The notes beneath the pieces are model-generated. The model was given only the letters and a program-made list of their open reading frames with translations. It ran no database searches and had not been told where the DNA came from. A program made the position numbers and the translations under genes. A stretch of DNA of 64,000 bases from Acetobacter fallax (GTDB lineage Bacteria > Pseudomonadota > Alphaproteobacteria > Acetobacterales > Acetobacteraceae). Below, one piece after another: positions 38,098 through 46,839 of the stretch (position 1 is its first letter; each line of letters begins with the position of its first letter). The stretch spans positions 27,160 to 91,159 of the forward strand of contig NZ_WOSX01000012.1 in assembly GCF_011516735.1 (NCBI RefSeq). Reading direction: 5' to 3'.

Positions 38098-38859
38098 ATG
38101 GAGTGGACAGACGAGACAATAGCCCGCCTGAAGGCATTATGGCAGGAGGGATTGTCGACGGCTGAGATCGGACGGCAGATTGGCATTACTAAGAATGCTG
38201 TTGTCGGTAAGGCGCATCGTCTGAGCCTTCCGGCACGACCGTCTCCAATAAGACGGCAGGGTGCCGCAAAAGCGTCTGCGGCAAAAACCACCTCAGACGC
38301 AGGTACATCCGAAGAGGGTAAGGTGGCGCCACAACGCGTGGCAAAAGCCGGTGCGCCGGCTCAGCCTGAAGTCGATGCCTCACCCCGGATCGCTAAGACC
38401 ACAGATATCAGGGCGCCTGATGTTGTGGAAACCGGAAGTGCTGGTGTTGTTGTCGTAACTGATGCGCCTGTGATGGTTGTGGAGAAAGTTGCAAAGACGG
38501 AATCCGTCGTCGAAGCCTCATCACATACTGAGGTCGCTGTAGTTCCCGGAACAATAGCGCACGAGGAAAAACCCGCTCCTGCGCTGCGGCCAAAACCTGT
38601 GGCGACCAGTGACGATCAGCGGAGCACCAAAACGGCGCCAGTAAATAAACCAGCCGCTTCCCGCTCTGCATTCCGTAGCATTTCAAGTGGTCTGGAACCG
38701 CGTCGGCGTGGTCCGAGTTGTTGCTGGCCACTGGGCGATCCAGGGACGCCTGAATTTCATTTTTGCGGGGCAACTCCGCTTCCCGGTAAACCGTATTGTG
38801 CGGAGCACGCGGCACTGGCTTACGTGAAGCTTCGTGATCGCCGGGATAACGTGGCCTGA
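38098..38859 (+). CDS. gcrA: Cell cycle regulator GcrA
   Basis: Alphaproteobacterial transcription cofactor that binds sigma70 and DNA, sensing GANTC methylation. The N-terminal HTH-like domain is nearly invariant in the family: EWTDETIARLKALWQEGLST, EIGRQIGITKNAVVGKAHRL. The C-terminal domain ends with CCWPLGDPGTPEFHFCGA and YCAEHAALAY, with four cysteines and a histidine. Between them is a linker of about 120 Ala/Pro/Val/Lys-rich residues, long for the family. ATG 38098 has GGGAGG 8 bases upstream. Confidence 0.94.
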   Translation: MEWTDETIARLKALWQEGLSTAEIGRQIGITKNAVVGKAHRLSLPARPSPIRRQGAAKASAAKTTSDAGTSEEGKVAPQRVAKAGAPAQPEVDASPRIAKTTDIRAPDVVETGSAGVVVVTDAPVMVVEKVAKTESVVEASSHTEVAVVPGTIAHEEKPAPALRPKPVATSDDQRSTKTAPVNKPAASRSAFRSISSGLEPRRRGPSCCWPLGDPGTPEFHFCGATPLPGKPYCAEHAALAYVKLRDRRDNVA

Positions 38860-38890
38860 ACCGTCAGCGGTTTAGTAAATTGTCGACATT

Positions 38891-38927
38891 AAAAAGGGGA
38901 TGGCGTTTAAAACGCCATCCCCTTTTT
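38891..38927. terminator. Bidirectional terminator between gcrA and the bactofilin gene
   Basis: Arms of 18 bases, AAAAAGGGGATGGCGTTT and its exact complement, nearly touching at the centre, give T-runs on both strands between convergent genes. Confidence 0.92.
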
Positions 38928-39053
38928 CTTACACCGGAATACCTGACTGCACCCGAGCCTGCATCGTTGCCTCGGGAAAGAACAAAGGCCAGATGCTTTT
39001 CTGTTCTGCCTGTCAGGCCGGGAAAGTGTGCAGCTTTCCCGGTAATCTCAAAA

Positions 39054-39791
39054 TCAGGCAGCGTTTCCTGCTTCCGGGGCTGGCGCATCTTTTGCCGCAT
39101 CAGTCAGCATTTCCAGCTGGCCGCTGATCTGGCCACCGTCCTCGACGCGAAGGCGCTTGCAGGTCGCCTTACCCAGAAGGCGACCTGTCGATGCAACCAG
39201 CAGGCTGCCACGCACTGTAAGAGTGCCATCAACCGTACCGGCAATCTCCGCGTCCTCGACCTCCACACCACCACGGAAAAGTCCGCCTGGTGCAACAGAC
39301 AGCTCCTTGGCGTTGATCATGCTGGACTCCACTGTGCCTTCCACAACAAGCCGCTCGGCATCCTGAACGGAGCCCTGCACGCTGATGCCACGTCCGACAA
39401 CGAGTGTGCGGCGGTCATCGCCCCGGTTCATCATTGACGGACGCTGACCTGGCGAAACGCCCTGCGCGGCGCTGGGAGGAGTCGGGCCACCTGGCGTGCC
39501 AGGAGTGCCAGGAGTGGCAGGGAAAGGAGCGCGACCCATCGTTGTGGAATCCTTTGCAGATGAGGAGGTGTCAGTTGTGCCGGGTTGTTTTGCGGCGGAT
39601 CCTGCGGGCAGATTGCCGGCTGGAAAAATTGCTCCATGCCCACCTGCCGGAACGGCGGGCTTCTGCGCTGGCGCCGGGCCGGTCGGCTTGGGCGCTGATG
39701 TCGCACCAGGCGCAGAAACAGGCCGACCGTTCTGCGCGGTCCTGGAGGCGTCAGGTTTGTGTCTCTTGAACAGCAAGAAAAACCCCGTCAC
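39054..39791 (-). CDS. Bactofilin (polymer-forming cytoskeletal protein)
   Basis: Self-polymerising beta-helix scaffold protein. The DUF583 repeats are clear at residues 127-235: LVVGRGISVQGSVQDAERLV, VEGTVESSMINAKELSVAPG, GTVDGTLTVRGSLLVAST. A long Pro/Gly/Thr-rich N-terminal half of about 120 residues precedes it, and is probably disordered. The longest frame begins at GTG 39791; a TTG 15 bases downstream has GGGG 6 bases ahead and is also plausible. Partner genes such as a M23 peptidase are not adjacent. Confidence 0.88.
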   Translation of the reverse strand: MTGFFLLFKRHKPDASRTAQNGRPVSAPGATSAPKPTGPAPAQKPAVPAGGHGAIFPAGNLPAGSAAKQPGTTDTSSSAKDSTTMGRAPFPATPGTPGTPGGPTPPSAAQGVSPGQRPSMMNRGDDRRTLVVGRGISVQGSVQDAERLVVEGTVESSMINAKELSVAPGGLFRGGVEVEDAEIAGTVDGTLTVRGSLLVASTGRLLGKATCKRLRVEDGGQISGQLEMLTDAAKDAPAPEAGNAA

Positions 39792-40059
39792 TCTGTCTGG
39801 CCGCGCGTTGCGACCGGGTTTGGTAGGGCTCCGGAGTACAGGAGGTGCTTCGGAGCTGGGCGCACGTCTTCGCGGCCACCGGATTTAAAGCACGGTTATA
39901 CGCATCGTAACCGGCGCGGCAAGAGATCGTGTGCATTTCAGCGAGGGATTCTTTCGGATCCGTTACCATAATGAGTTCTATGTCCACATCATTGTGGCAT
40001 GGACGTGGCACAGCGATAACGGATAGAGGGAAGATGAGTTTTACGGGCAGGAAAATGCG

Positions 40060-41049
40060 ATGAACACCCTCTACGACCTCTGCGGGATCGGTAATGCGAT
40101 CACTGATATCCTGGCAAAGGTCGAACCCGGCTTTCTGGTAAAACAGGGCATGGTGCCAGGCAGTATGACACTGGTTGATGCTGGTCGGGCGAAAGCTTTG
40201 CGCGGACAGGTACAGGTCGAGGGGGAGACCGGCGGAGGATCTGCGGCTAACACCTGTGCTGTCGCGGCACAGTTCGGAGCGCGGGTTGCTTATCTTGGTA
40301 AAGTCGCAGGCGACAATGCCGGACAGGCTTTTGCCCAGGATATTCGCGATTGCGGGATCATCTTTCCATCAAGTCCCCTGGATGGACGAGTGAATGCCAA
40401 TCTGGCAACGGCCTGCTGCATTGTGCTTGTGACGCCTGATGGACAGCGCACAATGAATACCTATCTTGGAGCCTGCACGGAATTCACGCCGGATGATGTG
40501 CTGCCGGATGTTATTGCTGCTTCATCGATTGTCTATCTTGAAGGGTATCTTTTCGATCCGCCTCATGCGCAGGAAGCATTCCGACGAGCCGCTTCGCTGG
40601 CGCATGCCGCCGGCCGCCAGGTGGCTCTCAGCTTGTCCGATCCGTTCTGCGTCGGTCGCCATCGCGAAGCATTTCTCGATCTCGTCCGTGGCCATATCGA
40701 CATCCTGTTCGCCAATGAAAACGAGATCTGTGCTCTCTACCAGACCGAGAATTTCGAAACAGCGGCACGGCACGTAGCTGAAGACACGAAATTCGCAGCG
40801 CTGACGCGTTCGGAGAAAGGGAGTGTTATTATCCGGGGCAGTGAACGCATCGCGGTAACCCCTGTGCCGACACAGGTCGTTGATACGACAGGCGCGGGTG
40901 ATGCCTACGCAGCCGGCTTCCTGGCCGGGCTGACCTCCGGGCGGACACTGGAGGAATGCGGTCGTCTCGCTTCGGTCGCCGCTTCAGAAGTCATTTCACA
41001 TTACGGAGCGCGCCCTCTCGCTAATCCATGGAAAGATATGGGTTTCTGA
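40060..41049 (+). CDS. PfkB-family kinase, adenosine kinase-like
   Basis: Sugar/nucleoside kinase of the ribokinase fold. The N-terminus YDLCGIGNAITDILA and the early GGGSAANT motif are those of alphaproteobacterial adenosine kinases. The PfkB signature with the catalytic aspartate is VVDTTGAGDAYAAGFLAGL. Length is 329 residues. It is likely to phosphorylate adenosine to AMP, but ribokinase-like sugars cannot be excluded. The gap before it (39792-40059) contains no gene I can support. Confidence 0.85.
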   Translation: MNTLYDLCGIGNAITDILAKVEPGFLVKQGMVPGSMTLVDAGRAKALRGQVQVEGETGGGSAANTCAVAAQFGARVAYLGKVAGDNAGQAFAQDIRDCGIIFPSSPLDGRVNANLATACCIVLVTPDGQRTMNTYLGACTEFTPDDVLPDVIAASSIVYLEGYLFDPPHAQEAFRRAASLAHAAGRQVALSLSDPFCVGRHREAFLDLVRGHIDILFANENEICALYQTENFETAARHVAEDTKFAALTRSEKGSVIIRGSERIAVTPVPTQVVDTTGAGDAYAAGFLAGLTSGRTLEECGRLASVAASEVISHYGARPLANPWKDMGF

Positions 41050-41180
41050 TATCGCCGGTCTGCTTTGATCCAGGAGATGGGGAACAATCGGTGTTTTCCG
41101 GTGTTCGTTCTGAAGTAACACGGCGCCGGACAGATTGCGGACAAGGTATCGTCTGGCGCCGATAACTCCGGGAGAAACCG

Positions 41181-42041
41181 ATGCCAGCACATATCCCACC
41201 ACAGTCTCAGGATCACCAGCCGGGTATTGAAGCGCTGTTGAACCCTCCTGCGGAACACATCCGACCGGGTTATCGTGGCAGCAGTAAACTCGCCGGGCGT
41301 AAGGCACTGATCAGTGGCGGAGACAGTGGCATCGGCCGGTCAGCGGCGCTGCATTTTGCTCGTGAAGGGGCTGATGTGGCCATCCTCTATCTTGAGGAAC
41401 ATGATGACGCACAGGAAACTATTCGCCTGATCGAAGCTGAAGGTCGGAAAGGCCTGGCCATTGCTGGCGATGTCGCTTTGAGCAGCGTTTGCGATGATGC
41501 CGTCAGGCAGACTGTAAAAGCTTTTGGTGGTCTCGATACTCTCGTGAATAACGCTGGCATCCAGTATGTCAGTGATGATCTCACGAAGATTTCTGACGCA
41601 GAATGGCAGCGTCACATGGACACCAATATCAACGGCTATTTCTATCTGACGCGGGCCGCTCTGCCACATCTTGGCAGGGGCAGCGCGATCATCAATACTT
41701 CATCAATCAATGCGTTTGCCGGCAATAAGGAACTTGTGGCGTACACGACGACTAAAGGTGCAGAAATGGGCTTTACCCGGGCCCTGGCGCTTCAGCTCGT
41801 TGAAAAAGGCATCAGGGTCAATGCTGTGGCCCCGGGGCCAGTCTGGACCCCTTTGCAGCCCGCAAGCTGGGGGCCGGTTAGCCCGAAGGCCGTCGCTGAT
41901 CTCGGCAAGAATACCCCGATGGGCCGTTGCGGTGATCCCTGCGAACTCGGTCCCGCTTATGTCTATCTGGCAAGCGAGGACGCGTCTTACGTTACCGGTC
42001 AGACCATCCATGTAAATGGCGGCATGATCATCAATGGCTGA
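41181..42041 (+). CDS. SDR-family oxidoreductase (YghA/YhdF-like)
   Basis: Classical short-chain dehydrogenase with an N-terminal extension of about 35 residues (PGIEALLNPPAEHIRPGYRG), as in the YghA/YdaD branch. The cofactor motif is SGGDSGIG (residues 45-52), NNAG is at 123-126, and catalytic residues are Ser174/175, Tyr188 and Lys192 (YTTTKGA). Length is 286 residues. GGGAGAAACCG precedes the ATG. Its stop overlaps the next gene by 8 bases, so the two are coupled. The substrate is probably an aldehyde or sugar. Confidence 0.88.
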   Translation: MPAHIPPQSQDHQPGIEALLNPPAEHIRPGYRGSSKLAGRKALISGGDSGIGRSAALHFAREGADVAILYLEEHDDAQETIRLIEAEGRKGLAIAGDVALSSVCDDAVRQTVKAFGGLDTLVNNAGIQYVSDDLTKISDAEWQRHMDTNINGYFYLTRAALPHLGRGSAIINTSSINAFAGNKELVAYTTTKGAEMGFTRALALQLVEKGIRVNAVAPGPVWTPLQPASWGPVSPKAVADLGKNTPMGRCGDPCELGPAYVYLASEDASYVTGQTIHVNGGMIING

Positions 42042-43290
42042 GCCGCTTCCTTCGCTGATGTTGCCACGGTCAAGCTGGATCCGTGCCAGCTCTCATCGCA
42101 AATGGCTGCACGAACAAGGTGTGCGCCTGCTGGACTTCTCTAAACCTTCTCGTATGGAAAAAGGGTTTGTGGCGCTGGACAATCGCGGTCATCCGACGCC
42201 GGGTAGCGATGTCGATACAATCCTGACCGCCCGGATGACGCATGTGTACGCCGTCGCGGGCAACCGTGGCTTTCCGGGATGTTTGCCCCTGGCCAGACAT
42301 GGAGTCACCTCTCTCCTCGGTCCATTGCGCGATGCCGAGTATGGTGGATGGTTCACCGCCCCTGGGAAAAGCAACGACGGGCGCAAGCAGGCCTACCTCC
42401 ATGCTTTTATTTCTCTTGCTGCGTCGTCAGCGGTTGTGGCGCGTGTCGAGGGTGCACAGCAATTACTCGATGAAGCGCTCTCTGTCTGGGAAAGGCGCTT
42501 CTGGAGTGAGGAAGAAGGCGTTTTCCGTGAAAGCTTTGCACGGGACTGGTCCGATGAAGAGAATTATCGTGGCGCAAATGCCAATATGCACTCCGTCGAA
42601 GCGTGCATGGCGGTAGCTGATGTCACCGGAAATCCGGTGTGGCGTCAAAGGGCTCTCCGTATCACTGAACGTTTTATGCACACTTACGCAAAAGCGATGG
42701 ACTATGCAGTTCCGGAGCACTTTGATCGTAACTGGATACTGCTACGCGACTTTAATAAAGATAAACCGACAGATGACCTGCGACCGTACGGGATGACCCC
42801 AGGTCATTTTCTTGAATGGTCTCATCTCCTGCTCAAGCTTGAGGCCGCTTTCCTGCGTAATGAGGGTGAAGCACCATCATGGCTCTTTGAAGATTCGGTC
42901 GGGCTTTTCGAAATGGGGATGCGTGCCGGATGGGAGCGGGATGGTGCGCCAGGTGTTCTTTACACTGTCGATTTTTCATTGAACCCGGTTGTGCATGTGA
43001 GACCACACTGGTGTCAGGCGGAGGCGCTGACGGCTGCGGCTGCCCTGCTTAAGCGTACGGGCAATGTCCGCTACGAAAAATGGTATCGTACGCTCTGGGA
43101 TTATGTCGATATGTATATGATCGATCGTGAACTTGGTGGCTGGCGCCAGGAACTTGATCAGAATAACCGTAGTTCGGAAGTCGTTTACGCAGGTAAGGCG
43201 GATTTGTATCACGCCTGGCAGTCAACGCTCGCGCCGCTACTGCCGCTTGCGCCTGGCTTTGCGACGGCATCTGCCGCGCTGGATAGCTGA
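42034..43290 (+). CDS. AGE-family sugar epimerase/isomerase
   Basis: Alpha/alpha-barrel enzyme related to N-acylglucosamine 2-epimerase, mannose isomerase and YihS. Family features are ILTARMTHVYAVAGNRG near the start, GGWFTAPG, NANMHSVEACMAVADVTGNP, and the C-terminal HPRHWCQAEA-like region (HVRPHWCQAEALTAAAALL) with conserved histidines. Length is 418 residues. The 8-base overlap with the SDR suggests a small carbohydrate-processing unit, perhaps isomerising and reducing a sugar. The substrate is not determinable. Confidence 0.85.
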   Translation: MAEPLPSLMLPRSSWIRASSHRKWLHEQGVRLLDFSKPSRMEKGFVALDNRGHPTPGSDVDTILTARMTHVYAVAGNRGFPGCLPLARHGVTSLLGPLRDAEYGGWFTAPGKSNDGRKQAYLHAFISLAASSAVVARVEGAQQLLDEALSVWERRFWSEEEGVFRESFARDWSDEENYRGANANMHSVEACMAVADVTGNPVWRQRALRITERFMHTYAKAMDYAVPEHFDRNWILLRDFNKDKPTDDLRPYGMTPGHFLEWSHLLLKLEAAFLRNEGEAPSWLFEDSVGLFEMGMRAGWERDGAPGVLYTVDFSLNPVVHVRPHWCQAEALTAAAALLKRTGNVRYEKWYRTLWDYVDMYMIDRELGGWRQELDQNNRSSEVVYAGKADLYHAWQSTLAPLLPLAPGFATASAALDS

Positions 43291-43560
43291 GGGTGCCTGG
43301 AACTGATTTTACCTGTCGCCCATGATGACGCGAGCTGCGAATATGATGGAGATTATCCATGATTTTCTTCATAGAGTTTAGCAGGTCACCTTACCTTGCT
43401 CACTTCTGGCTGTACCGATTTTCGGTGCCGGGCGGGGAAAAGAGTCTCGCGACAGGACGGCCCCGCGAAGCTGACTAATCGGGAAGGCACCAGTCGCGAA
43501 GCCAGAGCAGGATTCCATCAAAGCGGTCTGCTCCCGGGAGAGGCACTCTGAAAGCCATTC

Positions 43561-45006
43561 TTACAGATCATATCCAGTCAGAATACGTCTGCCTGGTTCC
43601 TCCCAGGACGCCGGTTTGTATTCAGCGGCCACCCTTTTTTGCCACTCATCCAGACCTTTCGGATCATCAATCGTAGCGCCGATGACGCGTAATGCATCGT
43701 CCAGATCTTCCGGGTCAAAATATTTCGCGAGTGCGCCTCCTGCTTCCGGAATAGATGTAGCATTTGACGCGATACACGGACGACCGAAAGCAAGGCTTTC
43801 CGTTACAGGAAGTCCCCAGCCCTCAAACAGAGAGGGAAACAGCGTGAAAAGGCAACCACGATAAAGCGCCGCAAGTTCGCCGTCTGTAGGATTGGAAATC
43901 ATCCTGATTTTTCCGCCGAGCCAGTCAGCATTTTCTAATTGCTGCATGAGATCAGATACAAGCCAGCCTGCCCGCCCGGCGAAAACCAGCGTCGGCACCT
44001 GGTCAGCCGGACGTTCTTCAAGAAGACGGCGCCAGACGCGGAATAGCAGACTGTGGTTTTTCCGTGCCTCTATCGTAGAGACAAACAGCACATAGTTTCC
44101 GGCTGCAGGAAGTGTGCTGACGATGCCTCCTTCATCTGAGAGAGCGTATGTTGCTTCTTCAGTGATTGCGGATGTGCCAACTCCGAATGTAGAGCCCATG
44201 CCGACAGGCGTAACGGGGTTATCGAAGACGATCCCCTCTTCCGCGGCATAGGCTTCGACATCGCTGACGACGGACCGGCTGGTGACAAAAACATGATCCG
44301 CAAGCGGCAGAATCGAACGATGCCATTGTGTAAAGGTTGTGATGACGCCCCTGTCACACCATTCCGGATGACGCACGGGAATAAGGTCATGGATCAGGAG
44401 GCCGAAAGCTATTCGCAGGTCATCACGCAGCCAGCGCACTGTCCGGACGTAATCAGCGTGATGCCATGGTGAACCTGGCACGAAGAAAACATCGCCCGCT
44501 TTTGCAGCATCAGCGAGCCTGATACGTCGGTCCGGCATGACAGGTCTGTTCGCTTTTGCAGCCATCGTCTGACGCCGGATGCGTGCTGAACGCTGAATTT
44601 CTGCTCTCTGAAGCCCGTAACGAATGATCTCGCGCGGCATAGTCGCGAGCTGACGCAGCACGTTTATCTGTGTTCGCAACGCGGCCGGAAGCGTTGTTTC
44701 CGTCTCGGGAGGCTGAATGAATGTGTCGATCTGCTTTTTCGAGGCCGGGGCAGACTCAGATATAGCCTGTCGCGGACCTGATGAAACACTCGTAACAGTC
44801 GTGAATAGAGCCTGAAGATAAGACCAGTCCACAGTTTCGAAGTCGCTCGGGCCACCTGTGCGTTGTACGAAGCGCACCTGTGATGGAGCCAGCGTGACGA
44901 GCGCGCGTCCCAGTTCGAACACAACGCGCTGGATACCACTTGGACGGTTGTGATGCGCGAGATAGTGCAGCAGATCGCTGATATCGATCCAGAGCGTCCG
45001 GCTCAT
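43561..45006 (-). CDS. GT4-family glycosyltransferase (distal paralogue)
   Basis: Retaining GT-B glycosyltransferase for surface polysaccharide, cytoplasmic. The C-terminal half has the glycosyltransferase group 1 region: NYVLFVSTIEARKNHSLLF, LVFAGRAGWLVSDLMQQL, and the EX7E motif in FEGWGLPVTESLAFGRP. The N-terminus LWIDISDLLHYLAHHNRPSG is shared with the adjacent paralogue. Length is 481 residues. Its start overlaps the upstream gene's stop by 4 bases (ATGA). Donor and acceptor are unknown. The 270 bases after it, to 43290, hold no recognisable element. Confidence 0.88.
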   Translation of the reverse strand: MSRTLWIDISDLLHYLAHHNRPSGIQRVVFELGRALVTLAPSQVRFVQRTGGPSDFETVDWSYLQALFTTVTSVSSGPRQAISESAPASKKQIDTFIQPPETETTLPAALRTQINVLRQLATMPREIIRYGLQRAEIQRSARIRRQTMAAKANRPVMPDRRIRLADAAKAGDVFFVPGSPWHHADYVRTVRWLRDDLRIAFGLLIHDLIPVRHPEWCDRGVITTFTQWHRSILPLADHVFVTSRSVVSDVEAYAAEEGIVFDNPVTPVGMGSTFGVGTSAITEEATYALSDEGGIVSTLPAAGNYVLFVSTIEARKNHSLLFRVWRRLLEERPADQVPTLVFAGRAGWLVSDLMQQLENADWLGGKIRMISNPTDGELAALYRGCLFTLFPSLFEGWGLPVTESLAFGRPCIASNATSIPEAGGALAKYFDPEDLDDALRVIGATIDDPKGLDEWQKRVAAEYKPASWEEPGRRILTGYDL

Positions 45007-46637
45007 GATACAAACTCTCCGCCAGCCGCTCTGGTCAGGCCATGTCGTGGCGCATGGGCTTCAGCGCACGCGTCCAGAATAGCGTCTGCAGAAGCCGCCC
45101 ACGGCACACGCGGGAACTCCGTTTCAACTTTCTGACGCCAGGCTGCCAGCGCATCAGGGGACGTGATGATTTCACGAATCACGGCTGTCGCATCGGTGGT
45201 GCTTTCAGGACTGAAATAACGGGCAAAGACGCCTCCTGCTTCCGGCACGGAGGTCGTATCTGAGGCGACGCAAGGTCGTCCGAGCATGAGACTCTCCGTG
45301 ACCGGAAGGCCCCAGCCTTCAAACAGAGACGGGAAGACAGTGAACAGGCAGCCACGGTAGAGCTGGTGCAGTTCAGTATCTGTCGGATCCCGAAGAAGCC
45401 GGATTTTGCCATCAAGCCAGTCAGTGTTGTCTAACTGCTGCATCAGATCCGCAACAAGCCAGCCAACACGTCCGGCAAAAATCAGCGTCGGCACATTCTC
45501 ACGCCCGAGATCACGGATCAGACGCCGCCAGACACGGAACAGCAGAGCGTGATTTTTGCGCGCTTCCAACGTCGAGACAAATAAGACGTAGGTTCCTGGT
45601 CTGGGCAGGCCCGGAGGCGGCATAGATTGATCGGCCTGAGAGGGTGTTTCTTCTGAAGCAAGACCGAAGCCGGTTCCGAGCGGGATGGCCCGGACAGGTC
45701 CGGACAGATGCAGGCCTTCCTCACCGGCGTAACGGACGACATCCTGCGCTGTCGCTTTGCTGATAGCCAGCATATGACTGCATTGCGGAAGCGTGGTGTC
45801 GAGCCAGTGACGAAAATCCCTGACCAGAGAATGCGCGCACCACTCCGGTCGGCGCGCCGGAATCAGATCATACAGCAGTACGACCGGGCGCAGACCGTGA
45901 CGTTCACGGATGACACGGAGACGTTCGCCAAAATGCGGGTCGGACCACGCTGCTCCCAATATGAGAAAAATATCACGTGGTAAAAAATCTGTCCCGGCTA
46001 GGGGGGACTCGTCAGGCAGGAAGGTCCGAACAGGCAGATCTGTTTTCGTTTTCGCCTGTGCCAGGTATTCTTTCTGTAAGGGGGCTGTCCTGCGCTCTCT
46101 CCAGTAACGGCGCAATAATCGCAGGACGCGAATCTGCGAGACACCAGCGGCAAGCAGGGGACCGGAAATATCGACTGGCATGCTCTCAAGTTTGCGGATT
46201 GTACTGTGCCGCAGTCGCTGTATCGCAGAGCGCTCAGATTCGCTGCAGGACTCCAGATGGGATGTTATAAATTGCCGTGCCGCATTGATGGTGTGGCGCA
46301 GCCGTCCCGATGTGCGGGGTAACGTTTCGTGTCTGGACGACGCTGTTCGCGACGATCGGGCCGGTGTCTGGTGCGTCCCGGATAACTTTCCGAAAAGGGC
46401 GGAGATCTCGGCGAATGTCACTTCTGAAAGCGGCGAATCATCAACGCCCTGGCGGACGAACCGGATCTGCGGCGCATCGGCGCGCAGGGCAGCACGTCCT
46501 TCAATAACCCTCAGGATTTCGTAGACAAGTCTCTGAATCCCGCTGGGCCGCGGATTTGTGAGAGCATAGTGGAACAGATCATCGACATCGACCCATATCG
46601 TATAGGTCGGCATGGTAGTTGAAGAAGAACGCGCCAT
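45003..46637 (-). CDS. GT4-family glycosyltransferase (proximal paralogue)
   Basis: Same architecture as its neighbour and evidently a tandem duplicate: IWVDVDDLFHYALTNPRPSG at the start, YVLFVSTLEARKNHALLF, LIFAGRVGWLVADLMQQL and FEGWGLPVTESLMLGRP with the EX7E pair. The linker in the middle is longer, about 540 residues in total. I chose ATG 46637, which has AGGA 5 bases upstream; an open frame extends to 46835 with no usable site and would abut the divergent gene. A short 5' leader therefore separates the two divergent genes by about 200 bases. Confidence 0.86.
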   Translation of the reverse strand: MARSSSTTMPTYTIWVDVDDLFHYALTNPRPSGIQRLVYEILRVIEGRAALRADAPQIRFVRQGVDDSPLSEVTFAEISALFGKLSGTHQTPARSSRTASSRHETLPRTSGRLRHTINAARQFITSHLESCSESERSAIQRLRHSTIRKLESMPVDISGPLLAAGVSQIRVLRLLRRYWRERRTAPLQKEYLAQAKTKTDLPVRTFLPDESPLAGTDFLPRDIFLILGAAWSDPHFGERLRVIRERHGLRPVVLLYDLIPARRPEWCAHSLVRDFRHWLDTTLPQCSHMLAISKATAQDVVRYAGEEGLHLSGPVRAIPLGTGFGLASEETPSQADQSMPPPGLPRPGTYVLFVSTLEARKNHALLFRVWRRLIRDLGRENVPTLIFAGRVGWLVADLMQQLDNTDWLDGKIRLLRDPTDTELHQLYRGCLFTVFPSLFEGWGLPVTESLMLGRPCVASDTTSVPEAGGVFARYFSPESTTDATAVIREIITSPDALAAWRQKVETEFPRVPWAASADAILDACAEAHAPRHGLTRAAGGEFVS

Positions 46638-46839
46638 TGAGTCCTGTTGCGGATGGTCATTGGGGGGTATGGCGAGGGAGCCAGACGTCAGAGCATCCAC
46701 CACCAGGAATTCCTCTCCGTCAACCCGGCAGTTTACCCTGAAAGTTGCGTGCATGCGGCTTTCGGGGCATCGGTACCAACGAAATCTGGTCGGATGGTTT
46801 TGTGTGTCTGCTGGTTTCGCGTGATGGAACGACATCCTG

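Noticed and set aside
39751..40011. 86-codon minus-strand frame upstream of the bactofilin gene
   Set aside because: It overlaps the bactofilin start, has no good ribosome site and no recognisable product.
46637..46835. Longer N-terminus for the proximal GT4 gene
   Set aside because: The 66 extra codons have no ribosome-binding site at the first ATG and no match to the paralogue, which starts at the WVDVDD-like motif.
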